From Mycobacterium sp. NBC_00419 (GTDB lineage: Bacteria > Actinomycetota > Actinomycetes > Mycobacteriales > Mycobacteriaceae): DNA of 64,000 nucleotides. The stretch spans positions 2,604,001 to 2,668,000 of the forward strand of contig NZ_CP107931.1 in assembly GCF_036023875.1 (NCBI RefSeq), given 5' to 3'. This document shows, in pieces, positions 35,432 to 44,167 of the stretch; positions within the stretch are counted from its first letter, which is position 1; each line of letters begins with the position of its first letter. The translations under genes were made by a program, and so were the position numbers. The notes under the pieces were generated by a model. The model worked only from the letters and a program-made list of their open reading frames with translations. It was not told where the DNA came from and did no database searches.

Positions 35432-36613
35432 TCACGCCTGGTCGCGCCATTGGCTCTTCGGTGGAGCGTTGAGCGCCTCGAACCAGGCGTAGTGATAGTT
35501 GGCCGACACCTCGTCGCCGGTGGCGATTGCCTCGGTCGCCGCCAGCAGTAAGCAGTTGCTCAGCAACGCCGCGTCGACCTCGGGATACTGGGCCAGTAAC
35601 TGGTAGCGCGCGGTATCGGAGTGCACCCTCAGCACATCGACTTCGGCATCGACCACACCCGTGCGGGCGGCTCCCGCCTTGGCCAGCGTGTGCACGATAC
35701 GTGGCAAACCGTCCCGCCAGTGCGTGGCTTCACCAAGCTTCCAGCCGAGGTCGTCGACGGCGGCGAGCCGTCGGGCATCGGGTGAGTCGGCCGTACCGCC
35801 GCTGCGGCGCGGGGCGAACGGATCACCGGGGTGATACACGGCCAATCGGACGACATCGCCGAGCAGGTCGGCGACCCGACCGCCGCGCCGGCCCGGAGCC
35901 AGTAGCTCGACGCCGTCGGGCAGGCTGACCCCGGCGGGGATCCAGCCGTGGGCGAGATCGGTAACCACGATGGTGGTGCCGTCGGCGCGGTCCCCGACCG
36001 CCCAGCGCAGCCCCGGCTCCTGGCGGGCGACGAACTCGAGCAGTCGGGCGAGCCGGTGGTCGTCGTCTTCGGACTCGACGACCTGGGCGACCGGCGCCGG
36101 TGGCGGCGGTGCGGGTTCGGGATCGACGTCCGCGTCGGGTTCCTCGGCGACGACGGCATCGTCGCTAAAGTCGATCAACTCCGTCGCGTCGAAGGTGGGC
36201 ACGGGCGGCTGCGGCGGCTCAGGGGCGGCGGTCAGGCTCGCGTACTCGGCCGCGAAAACCATTGACTCATTATGCAATTGGCGAACTGTAGACTCCACCC
36301 GCAGGACCGCGAAGGCACGCGCTACGTTGATGATCCGGGCCTCCTCGGCCCGCCGCACGTCGTCGGCGTAGCCGGCGAACTGCAGGGCCCGAAGGCGTTC
36401 ATTGGCGGAGGTCGCGATCCGCTGCAAGTCGTTCTTCAGATACTCGGCGACCATCGCGGTGTGCGCGGTGACGGTCTCCAACTCCGCGGGCCACAAGCCG
36501 CCGATCACCCACGGTGTGCAGTCGGCGGGGGTGTCGAACGCCGGCACGGACAGCGCCTGGCGCGTCGCCCTGCGCAGACGCTGACGCGCCGAATTCCGAC
36601 CGAACTTCGCCAC
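35432..36613 (-). CDS. ESX-associated protein, probably Rv3899c/DUF5631-type
   Basis: 393 aa. An N-terminal helical region (about 1-125, RHIS-poor, many Arg/Glu), an acidic Pro-rich linker (about 130-175) and a C-terminal alpha/beta region with LLEFVARQEPGLRWAVG, TTIVVTDLAHGWIPAGVSLP and a late SANYHYAWFEAL. No signal peptide or TM helix. I recall M. tuberculosis Rv3899c, upstream of ESX-2, as having a similar C-terminal domain, but the match is from memory. The function is unknown. It heads the ESX-2 gene run, 103 bp before the YbaB-like gene. Confidence 0.65.
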   Translation of the reverse strand: MAKFGRNSARQRLRRATRQALSVPAFDTPADCTPWVIGGLWPAELETVTAHTAMVAEYLKNDLQRIATSANERLRALQFAGYADDVRRAEEARIINVARAFAVLRVESTVRQLHNESMVFAAEYASLTAAPEPPQPPVPTFDATELIDFSDDAVVAEEPDADVDPEPAPPPPAPVAQVVESEDDDHRLARLLEFVARQEPGLRWAVGDRADGTTIVVTDLAHGWIPAGVSLPDGVELLAPGRRGGRVADLLGDVVRLAVYHPGDPFAPRRSGGTADSPDARRLAAVDDLGWKLGEATHWRDGLPRIVHTLAKAGAARTGVVDAEVDVLRVHSDTARYQLLAQYPEVDAALLSNCLLLAATEAIATGDEVSANYHYAWFEALNAPPKSQWRDQA

Positions 36614-36691
36614 AGCGAAAGCGTACCGTCATTCGCCGGGCTGTCAGTTCGGCCGAGATGGTCTTGCCCTCGAACGCATTTGGGCCTCGCC

Positions 36692-37816
36692 TTACAGAGG
36701 CGGCCGATTCTGGCGCACTCCGCCGTAGATGCCGCGGCGCACGATCAGCGGCATCAGTAGCCGGTCGATCGACCAGGCCGGGAACCGGAACTTACGTCCA
36801 TTGGGGGCGAACACTTCCAGTCCGTCGGGCTGGATGCCGACCACCGATCCCCAGCGCCGCCGGGGCGCTCGGTAGGTCTTGAGCGTGCCGCCCTCGAGCT
36901 CGGCGCGGATGTTGTGCGCCAGCATCCCGTCGGCCCGAGCCCGCGCCGAGGCCCGCAGCGGGTCGGTCGCCGCGACGTCGCCGATGGCGAACACCCGCTC
37001 GTGACCGCACACCCGCAGCTGCGGGGTGACCTTGATGAAACCGTCGTCGTCGAGCAACTCCGGAGGCAGCCAGGAAGTATTGGGCCGCACCTTGCCGATC
37101 GCCCAGATCACCGCGTCGGCCGACACATCGGCCTGCCCGGTGCTCCACTGCACCGGCGCGTCGGTGATCTCGTTGCACTCGAAGCCCTCGGGGATCACGG
37201 CCCGGTGGCCGGGGTGCAAGCCCACGCGAAGCTTGATCAGCTTGTCCTGCAACTGTTCCCACGTCCGCGGGTGGTGCTCGACCAGCGGGCGCTCATGCGG
37301 GTAGTACAGGTCGACCTTCTTGTCGGGCCAGGTGATGGCCAGGTTGGCCGCGGTGCTGACCGCCGCCGCCCCGCCGCCGATGACGATCACCGAGCGCGCC
37401 GCGGCCAGCTTCTCGTTGGTGGCCCTGAGGTCTGCGGCGATCTCCTCGGAGGTCTGCACGGTCGGTTTGCGCCAGAACCCGTTGCTCACCCCGGTGGAGA
37501 TCACCAGCACGTCGTAGGGCTCCTCGACCGGGGAGCCGTCGGGGGTCAGGGCGTGGACCACGCGGTGTTCGAAGTCGACCCCGGTCAGGGTGGCCTGCAC
37601 GGTCCGCACCCGGTCCAGGCCGCGGAACTTGTCGAACGGGATCCAGTTGTCGCGGGCCCAGTCCTTGGGCCGGGCCACGCGCAGGCCAAGCTCCTGGCCG
37701 CTGACCAGGCCGGGTTTGACCGAGATCCCGACGATGTCGGCGTGCCGGGACAGCTTGATCGCGGTGAGCACCCCGCTGTCGCCCAGTCCGGCGATGACGA
37801 CCCGCGGCCGGCTCAC
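36692..37816 (-). CDS. FAD-dependent pyridine-nucleotide oxidoreductase (NDH-2/AIF-like)
   Basis: 374 aa. Residues 1-30 hold a Rossmann motif (VVIAGLGDSG), VIVIGGGAAAVS is the NAD(P)H-binding motif, and VFAIGDVAATDPL is the second FAD motif. No redox-active CxxC, so it is not a thioredoxin or lipoamide reductase type. The substrate or electron acceptor is unknown. The GTG at 37816 overlaps the stop of the upstream membrane protein gene (GTGA), so the two probably act together. Confidence 0.82.
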   Translation of the reverse strand: MSRPRVVIAGLGDSGVLTAIKLSRHADIVGISVKPGLVSGQELGLRVARPKDWARDNWIPFDKFRGLDRVRTVQATLTGVDFEHRVVHALTPDGSPVEEPYDVLVISTGVSNGFWRKPTVQTSEEIAADLRATNEKLAAARSVIVIGGGAAAVSTAANLAITWPDKKVDLYYPHERPLVEHHPRTWEQLQDKLIKLRVGLHPGHRAVIPEGFECNEITDAPVQWSTGQADVSADAVIWAIGKVRPNTSWLPPELLDDDGFIKVTPQLRVCGHERVFAIGDVAATDPLRASARARADGMLAHNIRAELEGGTLKTYRAPRRRWGSVVGIQPDGLEVFAPNGRKFRFPAWSIDRLLMPLIVRRGIYGGVRQNRPPL

Positions 37817-38709
37817 GCGACGGCCTTGCGTGGTGGGCGCGGAATCAGCTTGGGCACCGTGTCGATGACGGCCTGGTAGTGCGGGCGGCGCTCGAGGCTG
37901 CGCTTTTCCATCAACGGGATGCTCGCACCGAGGAACATGGCGAGCATCGCCGCCACACCCACGAACAACCACCACCAGTCGGACGGCGAGGCAGCGAGGC
38001 CGAACAGCGCCATTGACACCCAGAAGCCCAGCTCGCCCAGATAGTTGGGATGGCGCGACCACGCCCACAGTCCCTGATCCATCACTGCCCCAGGCTGTTT
38101 GGCGGCTACGAAGCGATGCATCTGGGTGTCGGCGACCAGTTCGAGTGTCACCGCGGCGATGCCGACGACCAGCGCGACCCAGCTCAGCCACACCAGCCCG
38201 TCGCCGGGAGTCGTCACCGCGACGTAGACCGGCAGCATGCCGAGGAAGACCTGCGCGGTCGGCACCAGGTGGATGCCGAACAGGTCGGCGAGGAACTCCC
38301 CGCGCCCCGCGCTGTCGCGCAGCAGCGGGTAACGCCAATCCTCGTGGTGCAGGCCGGGGAAGCCGTACACCCAGTTGCCGGTGAGCCGCACCGCCCAGTA
38401 CACGACCACGATGGTCACCAGCCAGCAGCGCAGCGAGTCCCATCCGAGGGGCCCGGCCGCCCACCAATACAGCAGCAGCAGCGGCGGGATCACGCTCCAG
38501 AACGCGTCGTAGAAGCTGGAGTTCTTGTAGGCCCGGCTGAAGACGAAGATCACCAGGGTGGCCAGCACGTCGGCGATGAACGCGTCTAGCAGCAGACTGC
38601 CGGTGGCCGAGGGCCCCCACACCAGCCAGGCCGCACCCGCCGCGATGGCGACCACGTAGGCCACTGTGACCAGCAATAACGAGTGCGCCTTGGTCCGGTG
38701 CACCGACAT
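37813..38709 (-). CDS. DUF1295 (steroid 5-alpha reductase-like) membrane protein
   Basis: 298 aa with about seven TM helices. Contains NWVYGFPGLHHEDWRYPLLR, TLELVADTQMHRF and the C-terminal LWAWSRHPNYLGELGFW, the signature of the steroid-reductase/isoprenylcysteine methyltransferase-like fold. A lipid or sterol substrate is probable. Ribosome site AGGAGG precedes the ATG. Overlap with the FAD oxidoreductase gene suggests a two-component redox step on a membrane lipid (inference). Confidence 0.82.
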   Translation of the reverse strand: MSVHRTKAHSLLLVTVAYVVAIAAGAAWLVWGPSATGSLLLDAFIADVLATLVIFVFSRAYKNSSFYDAFWSVIPPLLLLYWWAAGPLGWDSLRCWLVTIVVVYWAVRLTGNWVYGFPGLHHEDWRYPLLRDSAGRGEFLADLFGIHLVPTAQVFLGMLPVYVAVTTPGDGLVWLSWVALVVGIAAVTLELVADTQMHRFVAAKQPGAVMDQGLWAWSRHPNYLGELGFWVSMALFGLAASPSDWWWLFVGVAAMLAMFLGASIPLMEKRSLERRPHYQAVIDTVPKLIPRPPRKAVA

Positions 38710-38792
38710 GCAGCCTCCTCTGTCGCAGGCCCGCTCACATGGCAGAACAGCGGCGAAACGGTAACACGTTCTAGTTTACGAGGTCGATAGGT

Positions 38793-38808
38793 GTATCACC
38801 GGTGATAC
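38793..38808. promoter_or_regulatory. Toxin-antitoxin operator palindrome
   Basis: GTATCACCGGTGATAC is a perfect 16-bp palindrome ending 10 bp before the antitoxin ATG. It overlaps a TACAGT hexamer (38806-38811) that lies 7 nt before the ATG, so binding of the antitoxin complex would cover a leaderless promoter. Confidence 0.7.
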
Positions 38809-38818
38809 AGTGGCTGGC

Positions 38819-39055
38819 ATGGCATCGGTGAGCATCCGAGACCTGCGCAATAAGGGTGGCGAGGTACTCGAACGCGTCGAGCACGGCGAACTCGTCGTGG
38901 TGACACGGGACGGCCGCCCAGTGGCGGAGTTGCGGCCACTGCCGCGACGCTCCCCCGCGCCTGCTGAATTGATCGCGCGACGCAAACACCTGCCGCCGAT
39001 GGATCCGGCATCGCTGCGTCGCGACATCGACACCGTCCTGGATCCGTCGCTGTGA
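38819..39055 (+). CDS. vapB: Antitoxin, Phd/YefM-like (VapB type)
   Basis: 78 aa. MASVSIRDLRNKGGEVLERV, then VVVTRDGRPVAEL, is the Phd/YefM DNA-binding fold common in mycobacterial VapB antitoxins. The C-terminal tail (ARRKHLPPMDPASLRRDIDT) is the toxin-binding part. The ATG at 38819 is chosen over a GTG at 38810, which would fall inside the -10 hexamer. Its stop overlaps the toxin start (GTGA). Confidence 0.88.
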   Translation: MASVSIRDLRNKGGEVLERVEHGELVVVTRDGRPVAELRPLPRRSPAPAELIARRKHLPPMDPASLRRDIDTVLDPSL

Positions 39056-39477
39056 CCGACGCCGCCGGCACACCGACCCGCGGAATGCTCGACACCTCAA
39101 CAGTCATCCTGCTCGGGCAGCTCACCGAGCCCTCCACACTGCCCGACGAATCCGTCATCAGTGCCATCACGTTGGCGGAGCTGTCGGTGGGCCCACACGT
39201 CACGACGTCCGACCAGGAACGGGCAATCCGTCAGGCACACCTCCAACAGGCCGAATCGGATTTCGACGTCGTCGCGTTCGACGGCGCGGCAGCGCGCGCA
39301 TTCGGCGCCGTCGCCGCGTCGCTGCGGGCCTCCGGACGCAAGCCGGCAGCCCGCGCGTACGACGCGTTGATCGCGGCCACTGCGATCGCGCAGGGCCTGC
39401 CGCTGTACACCTGCAATCCCTCCGACTTCGAGGGCATTTCAGGGTTGGACGTGCGCGCGGTACCGATACCGTCCTGA
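39052..39477 (+). CDS. vapC: PIN-domain ribonuclease toxin VapC
   Basis: 141 aa. The four acidic PIN residues are present: D14 (MLDTS), E43 (LAELSVG), D104 (YDALIAATA) and D125 (CNPSDF), so the nuclease is likely active. VapC toxins cleave tRNA or rRNA at specific sites; the target cannot be predicted. GTG start overlapping vapB by 4 bp. Confidence 0.92.
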   Translation: MTDAAGTPTRGMLDTSTVILLGQLTEPSTLPDESVISAITLAELSVGPHVTTSDQERAIRQAHLQQAESDFDVVAFDGAAARAFGAVAASLRASGRKPAARAYDALIAATAIAQGLPLYTCNPSDFEGISGLDVRAVPIPS

Positions 39478-39479
39478 CC

Positions 39480-39914
39480 ATGACAGGCATTCGATGGGCC
39501 GCTGCAGTGGCGTCGGTCCTTGCACTCGCCGCACCCGCAGCGGTCGCTCACGCCGACGACCTCTACCAGTTCCAGTCCCCGTCGGGGAACATCGCCTGCG
39601 TCATGGCAGCCCTGTCCGGCACCACCCCGCAGGTGGCCTGCGAGATCGTCGAGCGCACCTGGAACCCACCCGCGAAACCGGCGACCTGCGACGGCGACTG
39701 GGGCGATCGGATCACCCTGCAGCAGGGCGCCACACCGGCACTGACCTGTCACACCGACACCACCCGCGGCCTCGGGCTGCCGGCCCTCGCCTACGGCACC
39801 ACACACACGTTGGCCGGGCTCACCTGTGCCAGCGAAGAAGCGGGTATCACCTGCACCGATTCGACCACCGGGCACTACTTCAGCCTGTCCCGCGACGCCT
39901 ACGAACTGCATTAG
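39480..39914 (+). CDS. Secreted DUF6636-like cysteine protein
   Basis: 144 aa. Signal peptide ending AVAHA (about residue 25), mature start DDLYQFQSPSGNIACVM. Six cysteines, enough for three disulfides, and the FxSPSGNIxC pattern found in DUF6636. Function unknown. It begins 2 bp after the vapC stop, and transcription may run on from vapBC. Confidence 0.75.
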   Translation: MTGIRWAAAVASVLALAAPAAVAHADDLYQFQSPSGNIACVMAALSGTTPQVACEIVERTWNPPAKPATCDGDWGDRITLQQGATPALTCHTDTTRGLGLPALAYGTTHTLAGLTCASEEAGITCTDSTTGHYFSLSRDAYELH

Positions 39915-39950
39915 TTGACACCTGCCAACTAAGCCGAGAATCGGGTTCCC

Positions 39951-39956
39951 TATCGT
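39951..39956 (+). promoter_or_regulatory. Probable leaderless -10 element (TATCGT) of the fadE pair
   Basis: TATCGT is followed by 6 nt and the ATG at 39963; no ribosome site is present. TTGACA at 39915-39920 is too far away (30 bp) to be its -35 element. Confidence 0.45.
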
Positions 39957-39962
39957 GGCGAC

Positions 39963-41156
39963 ATGAGCACCGTCGCTGATGCCGACCGGGTCGCCGACCT
40001 GGCCCGGCAGGTCGTGGCCGACCACGACCCCAAGAAGGTCCCGATCCCAGAGTTCCTCGGCGCGTGTTACGACGCCGGACTGTCCTGGATCCATTTCCCC
40101 GAAGGCCAGGGCGGGCTCGGCCTGTCCCGCGGGCTGCAGGCCGTCTCCGACCGGATCCTGCAAGGCGCCGGCGGGCCGGTGCCGCTGGGCCTGAACCCGA
40201 TGGGCTACGGCATGGCGGCCCCGACCGTGCGCGAGCACGCCCAGAACGACGACCTCAAGAAGGAACTGCTGCGCCCGCTGGCCACCACCGAACACATCTG
40301 GTGCCAGCTGTTCTCCGAGCCCGGCGCCGGCTCCGACGTCGCCGGCCTGGCCACCTCGGCGGTGCAGGACGGTAGCGACTGGGTGATCAACGGCCAGAAG
40401 GTGTGGACCAGCCTGGCCCACCGCGCCCGCTTTGGTCTGCTGCTGGCCCGGTCCAACCCGGACGCTCCCAAGCACAAGGGGCTGACGTACTTCGTGCTCG
40501 ACATGCACGCCCCCGGTGTGGAGACCCGGCCGCTGCGCCAGCTGACCGGCCAGGCCGAATTCAACGAGGTCTACATCACCGACGCCCGTATCCCCGACAC
40601 CCACCGCCTGGGCGCGATCGGCGACGGCTGGCGGGTGGCGATGACCACGCTGATGAACGAGCGCAGCGCACTGGGTGCCAGCGGCAGCAGGCGCGGCGGC
40701 GGCACCATCGCCGAGGCGGTGTCGCTGTGGGCGTCGCGGCCCGAGCTGCAGACCCCGGTGTCGCGCGACAAGCTGACCCAGCTGTGGCTTCGCTCGGAGG
40801 CACAGCGGCTGACCTCGGAGCGCTCCCGCGCCTCGGCCACCACCGGCGGCCCCGGTCCGGAGGGCTCGATCGGCAAGATGGTCGGCGCCGAGCTGAACCA
40901 GCAGATCTACTCGTGGTGCATGGATTTCCTTGGGCCAGAAGGCATTCTGTACCACAGCTACGCACTGCACGGCGCCAACAAAGAGGGCGACTGGCGCGGG
41001 CCGATCCAGCAGCGGTTCCTGCGCAGCCGCGCGAACACCATTGAGGGCGGCACCTCCGAGGTGATGCGCAACATTCTCGGCGAGCGGGTCCTCGGCCTGC
41101 CCGGTGACCTGCGTGCCGATTCCGGCATGCCGTGGAAGGAGATCCCGCGTGGCTGA
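39963..41156 (+). CDS. Acyl-CoA dehydrogenase, first subunit
   Basis: 397 aa FadE-type flavoprotein. Contains CQLFSEPGAGSDVAGLAT, WVINGQKVWTSLAHRARFG (FAD and substrate contacts) and, near the end, RSRANTIEGGTSEVMRNILG. The next gene encodes a second, different dehydrogenase chain overlapping by 8 bp. Mycobacterial sterol and side-chain dehydrogenases (FadE28-FadE29 type) are heterotetramers encoded in this way, so the pair probably forms an alpha2-beta2 enzyme. Substrate class (sterol side chain or acyl-CoA) is not determined. Confidence 0.88.
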   Translation: MSTVADADRVADLARQVVADHDPKKVPIPEFLGACYDAGLSWIHFPEGQGGLGLSRGLQAVSDRILQGAGGPVPLGLNPMGYGMAAPTVREHAQNDDLKKELLRPLATTEHIWCQLFSEPGAGSDVAGLATSAVQDGSDWVINGQKVWTSLAHRARFGLLLARSNPDAPKHKGLTYFVLDMHAPGVETRPLRQLTGQAEFNEVYITDARIPDTHRLGAIGDGWRVAMTTLMNERSALGASGSRRGGGTIAEAVSLWASRPELQTPVSRDKLTQLWLRSEAQRLTSERSRASATTGGPGPEGSIGKMVGAELNQQIYSWCMDFLGPEGILYHSYALHGANKEGDWRGPIQQRFLRSRANTIEGGTSEVMRNILGERVLGLPGDLRADSGMPWKEIPRG

Positions 41157-42315
41157 GAACGCTGAGTTCACGTTCACCGACGAGCAGCAGCAGCTGCGCA
41201 CCGCGGTGCGCAAGTTCTGCACGGACAACTTCGACGAGTCGACCGTTCGGCAGCTGATGGAATCCGAGGTGCCCTTCGACGCCGCGGTGTGGCACCGGCT
41301 GGGATCCGAACTCGGCGTGCTCGGGCTCTCGGTGCCCGAGGACGACGGTGGCGTCGGCGGCTCGCTGGTCGACCAGGCCGTCGCGGTCGAGGAGTTCGGC
41401 GCCACGCTGGCGTGCGGGCCGCTGTTCGGCACTGTGTTCCTGGCGATCCCGGCCCTGGTGGCATCACCGGCCGGGCCGGTGCGTGACGCGCTGCTCGCCG
41501 ATCTGGTCGAGGGCACCAAGACCGCCGCGTTCGCCGTCGCCGACAAGGCCGGGGCATTCGATCCGGCCGCGGTGCGCGTGAAAGCCACCGACGACACCGT
41601 CACCGGCACCGTTGAGCGCGTGGTCGACGCGGGCGCCGCAGACGAAATCCTAGTCGCCGCAACCGGATCCGATGGACTCGGCCTCTACGCCGTCGCCACC
41701 GATGCCGCCGGCGTGACGCGCACCCCGCTGGTCACCATGGACCTGACCCGCCCGCAGGCCACCGTCGAGTTCGACGGCGCGCCCGCCCGGCTGGTCGCGG
41801 GACCGCAGGAGGCGCAACGAGTGATCGACCATGCGCTGCAGGTCGGTTCCGCGCTGCTGGCGGTCGAGCAGGTCGGGGCCGCCCAGCACCTGCTGAACCT
41901 GTCCGTCGAGTACGCCAAGTCGCGCCTGCAGTTCGGCCGCCAGATCGGTTCCTTCCAGGCGGTCAAGCACAAGCTGGCCGACATGCTGGTCGACCTCGAG
42001 CACGCCCGCTCCACCGCCTACCACGCGGTGTGGGCGATCAGCGACGGCTCCGACGACCCGGCACTGGCGGCGAGCATCGCCCAGGCCACCGCATCGGCGG
42101 CGTTCAGCCGGATCGCCGCCGACACCATCCAGGTGCACGGCGGTATCGGGTTCACCTGGGAACACCAGGCGCACTTGTACTTCAAGCGTGCGGCCACCGA
42201 CGCCGCGCTGCTGGGCACCGCCGAGCAGCACCGGTCGCGGATCGCCGACATGGTTCTGGACACCGCGGAAGCCGACGCCGACCTCGCCCGGGTGGCGAAC
42301 GGCCTTCCGGTCTGA
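41149..42315 (+). CDS. Acyl-CoA dehydrogenase, second subunit
   Basis: 388 aa. MAENAEFTFTDEQQQLRTAV opens a shorter and more divergent dehydrogenase chain. C-terminal helical domain includes YAKSRLQFGRQIGSFQAVKH and DTIQVHGGIGFTWEHQAHLY. The GTG at 41149 overlaps the first subunit's stop by 8 bp. Probable partner of the preceding protein. Confidence 0.88.
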   Translation: MAENAEFTFTDEQQQLRTAVRKFCTDNFDESTVRQLMESEVPFDAAVWHRLGSELGVLGLSVPEDDGGVGGSLVDQAVAVEEFGATLACGPLFGTVFLAIPALVASPAGPVRDALLADLVEGTKTAAFAVADKAGAFDPAAVRVKATDDTVTGTVERVVDAGAADEILVAATGSDGLGLYAVATDAAGVTRTPLVTMDLTRPQATVEFDGAPARLVAGPQEAQRVIDHALQVGSALLAVEQVGAAQHLLNLSVEYAKSRLQFGRQIGSFQAVKHKLADMLVDLEHARSTAYHAVWAISDGSDDPALAASIAQATASAAFSRIAADTIQVHGGIGFTWEHQAHLYFKRAATDAALLGTAEQHRSRIADMVLDTAEADADLARVANGLPV

Positions 42316-42379
42316 CGACGCGGTGCGGCACACGTTTGGCCATTGACATGATTCCGGCGGGGCTGCCACAGTCCGTGGG

Positions 42380-43519
42380 GTGACCCGCGGAAACGATAGG
42401 TCCACGGCCGGCATCGTCCTGAGCGCCCTCGGTTCCCTGCTGCCGTGGCGCGGGGAGCGTGGGTTTCCGAGTCACCCGCACGACATGACCCTGGACGCCG
42501 TGCGGCGGATCACCGGCCGGACCGACCTGACCCGCGTCGAGCCGGTCTACGAACACCACGGGACAGCCCTGCACCTGCGGCTGCGCCTGAGCGGTGGACC
42601 CGGTTGTCCGGAAACGGTTTTCGTCAAGCTCGCACCGGTCAAGCCCATCACGCGACTGTTCAACAACGCGATGAACCTGGCCGGCAACGAGGCCGATATC
42701 TACCGCCGGATCGGACCGGAACTCGGCGACGTCATCCCGCACATCTTCGGTGCCGCATCGGATCCGGGCAGTGGCAGGGCGGTGATCGTGATGGAGGATC
42801 TCGCTGCCCGCGGAGCACAGTTCGGCAACGTCGCCGACGGCTGCACCACAGATCAGGCAGCCGCCGTCGCCGAGGCACTCGGGACGTTGCACAGCCGGTT
42901 TCATCGCTCACCGCGACTGGAGCGCGGCGGTGACCTCTCGTTCGTCACCACGCCGACGCCACCGGCTCAGGTACTGGGCCCCTACACCTGGCGGACCATC
43001 CGCACCGTCCCCGACGACTACACCGATCTGGTGCCGGAGGGCTTTCTGGCCAAGGCGGCCTTCATCAATACCCGCCGCCGTGAGGTCGCCGCCCTCATCG
43101 AATCGTCCTCGGACACGCTGATCCACGGCGACACCCACCTGGGCAACATCTGCTTCGTCGACAACCGGCCCGTCTTCTTCGACTGGCAGGTCTCGTCGAA
43201 AGGGCCGGGCCTCAAAGACCTCACCTACTTCGCCTCGCTGTCGTTGAACACCGCCGAGCGCCGCGCCGTCGACAAGGATCTGGTCCGGATCTACCTCGAG
43301 GCGTTCAACGCCGGCGGCGAGCGGGCGCTGACCTTCGACGAGGCGTGGCACAGCTATCGGTTGTTCACCTTCATCGGCTTCATCGGCGCGGTGTTCACCG
43401 CCAATCTCGGTCGCCGCCTGCAGGAGGTCGACACCACCCGCGCCAGCCTTGCCCGCGCGATCGCCGCCCTCGACGACTTGGAGACGTTGGAGCTACTTCG
43501 GAATCGGCTGGATGCCTAA
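42380..43519 (+). CDS. APH/choline-kinase-like phosphotransferase
   Basis: 379 aa with a protein-kinase-like fold: VFVKLAP (ATP lysine), TLIHGDTHLGNICF (catalytic loop) and VFFDWQVS (metal Asp). Resembles the ecdysteroid kinase-like/APH group, common near acyl-CoA dehydrogenases in mycobacteria. Substrate unknown. Starts at GTG 42380, 64 bp after the fadE pair, and may be co-transcribed. Confidence 0.8.
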   Translation: MTRGNDRSTAGIVLSALGSLLPWRGERGFPSHPHDMTLDAVRRITGRTDLTRVEPVYEHHGTALHLRLRLSGGPGCPETVFVKLAPVKPITRLFNNAMNLAGNEADIYRRIGPELGDVIPHIFGAASDPGSGRAVIVMEDLAARGAQFGNVADGCTTDQAAAVAEALGTLHSRFHRSPRLERGGDLSFVTTPTPPAQVLGPYTWRTIRTVPDDYTDLVPEGFLAKAAFINTRRREVAALIESSSDTLIHGDTHLGNICFVDNRPVFFDWQVSSKGPGLKDLTYFASLSLNTAERRAVDKDLVRIYLEAFNAGGERALTFDEAWHSYRLFTFIGFIGAVFTANLGRRLQEVDTTRASLARAIAALDDLETLELLRNRLDA

Positions 43520-43520
43520 A

Positions 43521-44150
43521 TCAGTGCTCTCCCCAGGTATTCCACGACGTGATCGTCTCCACCGGTGGACGGGTGGCCGGCTTGAAGTCGGTGCCGATCG
43601 TGTACGCGACCGGGAACAGGGCTACCTGGGTGACGGTGTCGGGGATTCCGAGTAACTCGGCGACCTCACGCTCCTTGGCCAAATGCAGTGTGGTCCAGAC
43701 AGATCCGAGCCCACGCGAGCGCAGTGCGAGCAGGAAGCTCCAGGCCGCAGGCAGGATCGAGCCCCACGCCGCGGCGGCGGCCATCAGCGGCGCGCCCTCC
43801 AAACGCTTGTCGATGCAGGGGATGACGTGCACGGGCACATCGGCCAGGATCGACGTCAGCGCCGACGCGCTCTCGTAGACCCGACGGGTCTGGGGGTCAT
43901 CGGTGGTCTGCGCCTTGTGCGCCAGGTAATCTGCGCCGACGTCGGCGTAGATCTGCGCGATTGCGGCCCGCTTGTCGGGGTCGGTGACCACCACCCAGCG
44001 CCAGTCCTGGTTGTTGGTCGCCGTCGGCGCCTGCGACGCCAGCTGCAGACACTCCAGGATCACCTCACGCGAGACCGGCCGATTCAGATCGAGCCGTTTA
44101 CGCACCGCGCGCGTCGTCGACAGCAGTTCGTCCACCGATGAGATGTCCAT
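43521..44150 (-). CDS. Nitroreductase-family FMN protein
   Basis: 209 aa. TTRAVRKRLDLNRPVSREVI and APTATNNQDWRWVVV are the FMN-binding N-terminal segments, and SRGLGSVWTTLHL is the conserved helix. NAD(P)H-dependent reduction of nitro compounds, quinones or enones is typical. The 3' end is 1 bp from the convergent phosphotransferase. Confidence 0.86.
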   Translation of the reverse strand: MDISSVDELLSTTRAVRKRLDLNRPVSREVILECLQLASQAPTATNNQDWRWVVVTDPDKRAAIAQIYADVGADYLAHKAQTTDDPQTRRVYESASALTSILADVPVHVIPCIDKRLEGAPLMAAAAAWGSILPAAWSFLLALRSRGLGSVWTTLHLAKEREVAELLGIPDTVTQVALFPVAYTIGTDFKPATRPPVETITSWNTWGEH

Positions 44151-44167
44151 CGGCTGTGTCTATCACC

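Noticed and set aside
35011..36613. Assigning the two genes upstream of eccB2 as EspL and EspK of ESX-1
   Set aside because: Their fold and place fit ESX accessory proteins, but all neighbouring core genes are ESX-2, so ESX-1 names would mislead.
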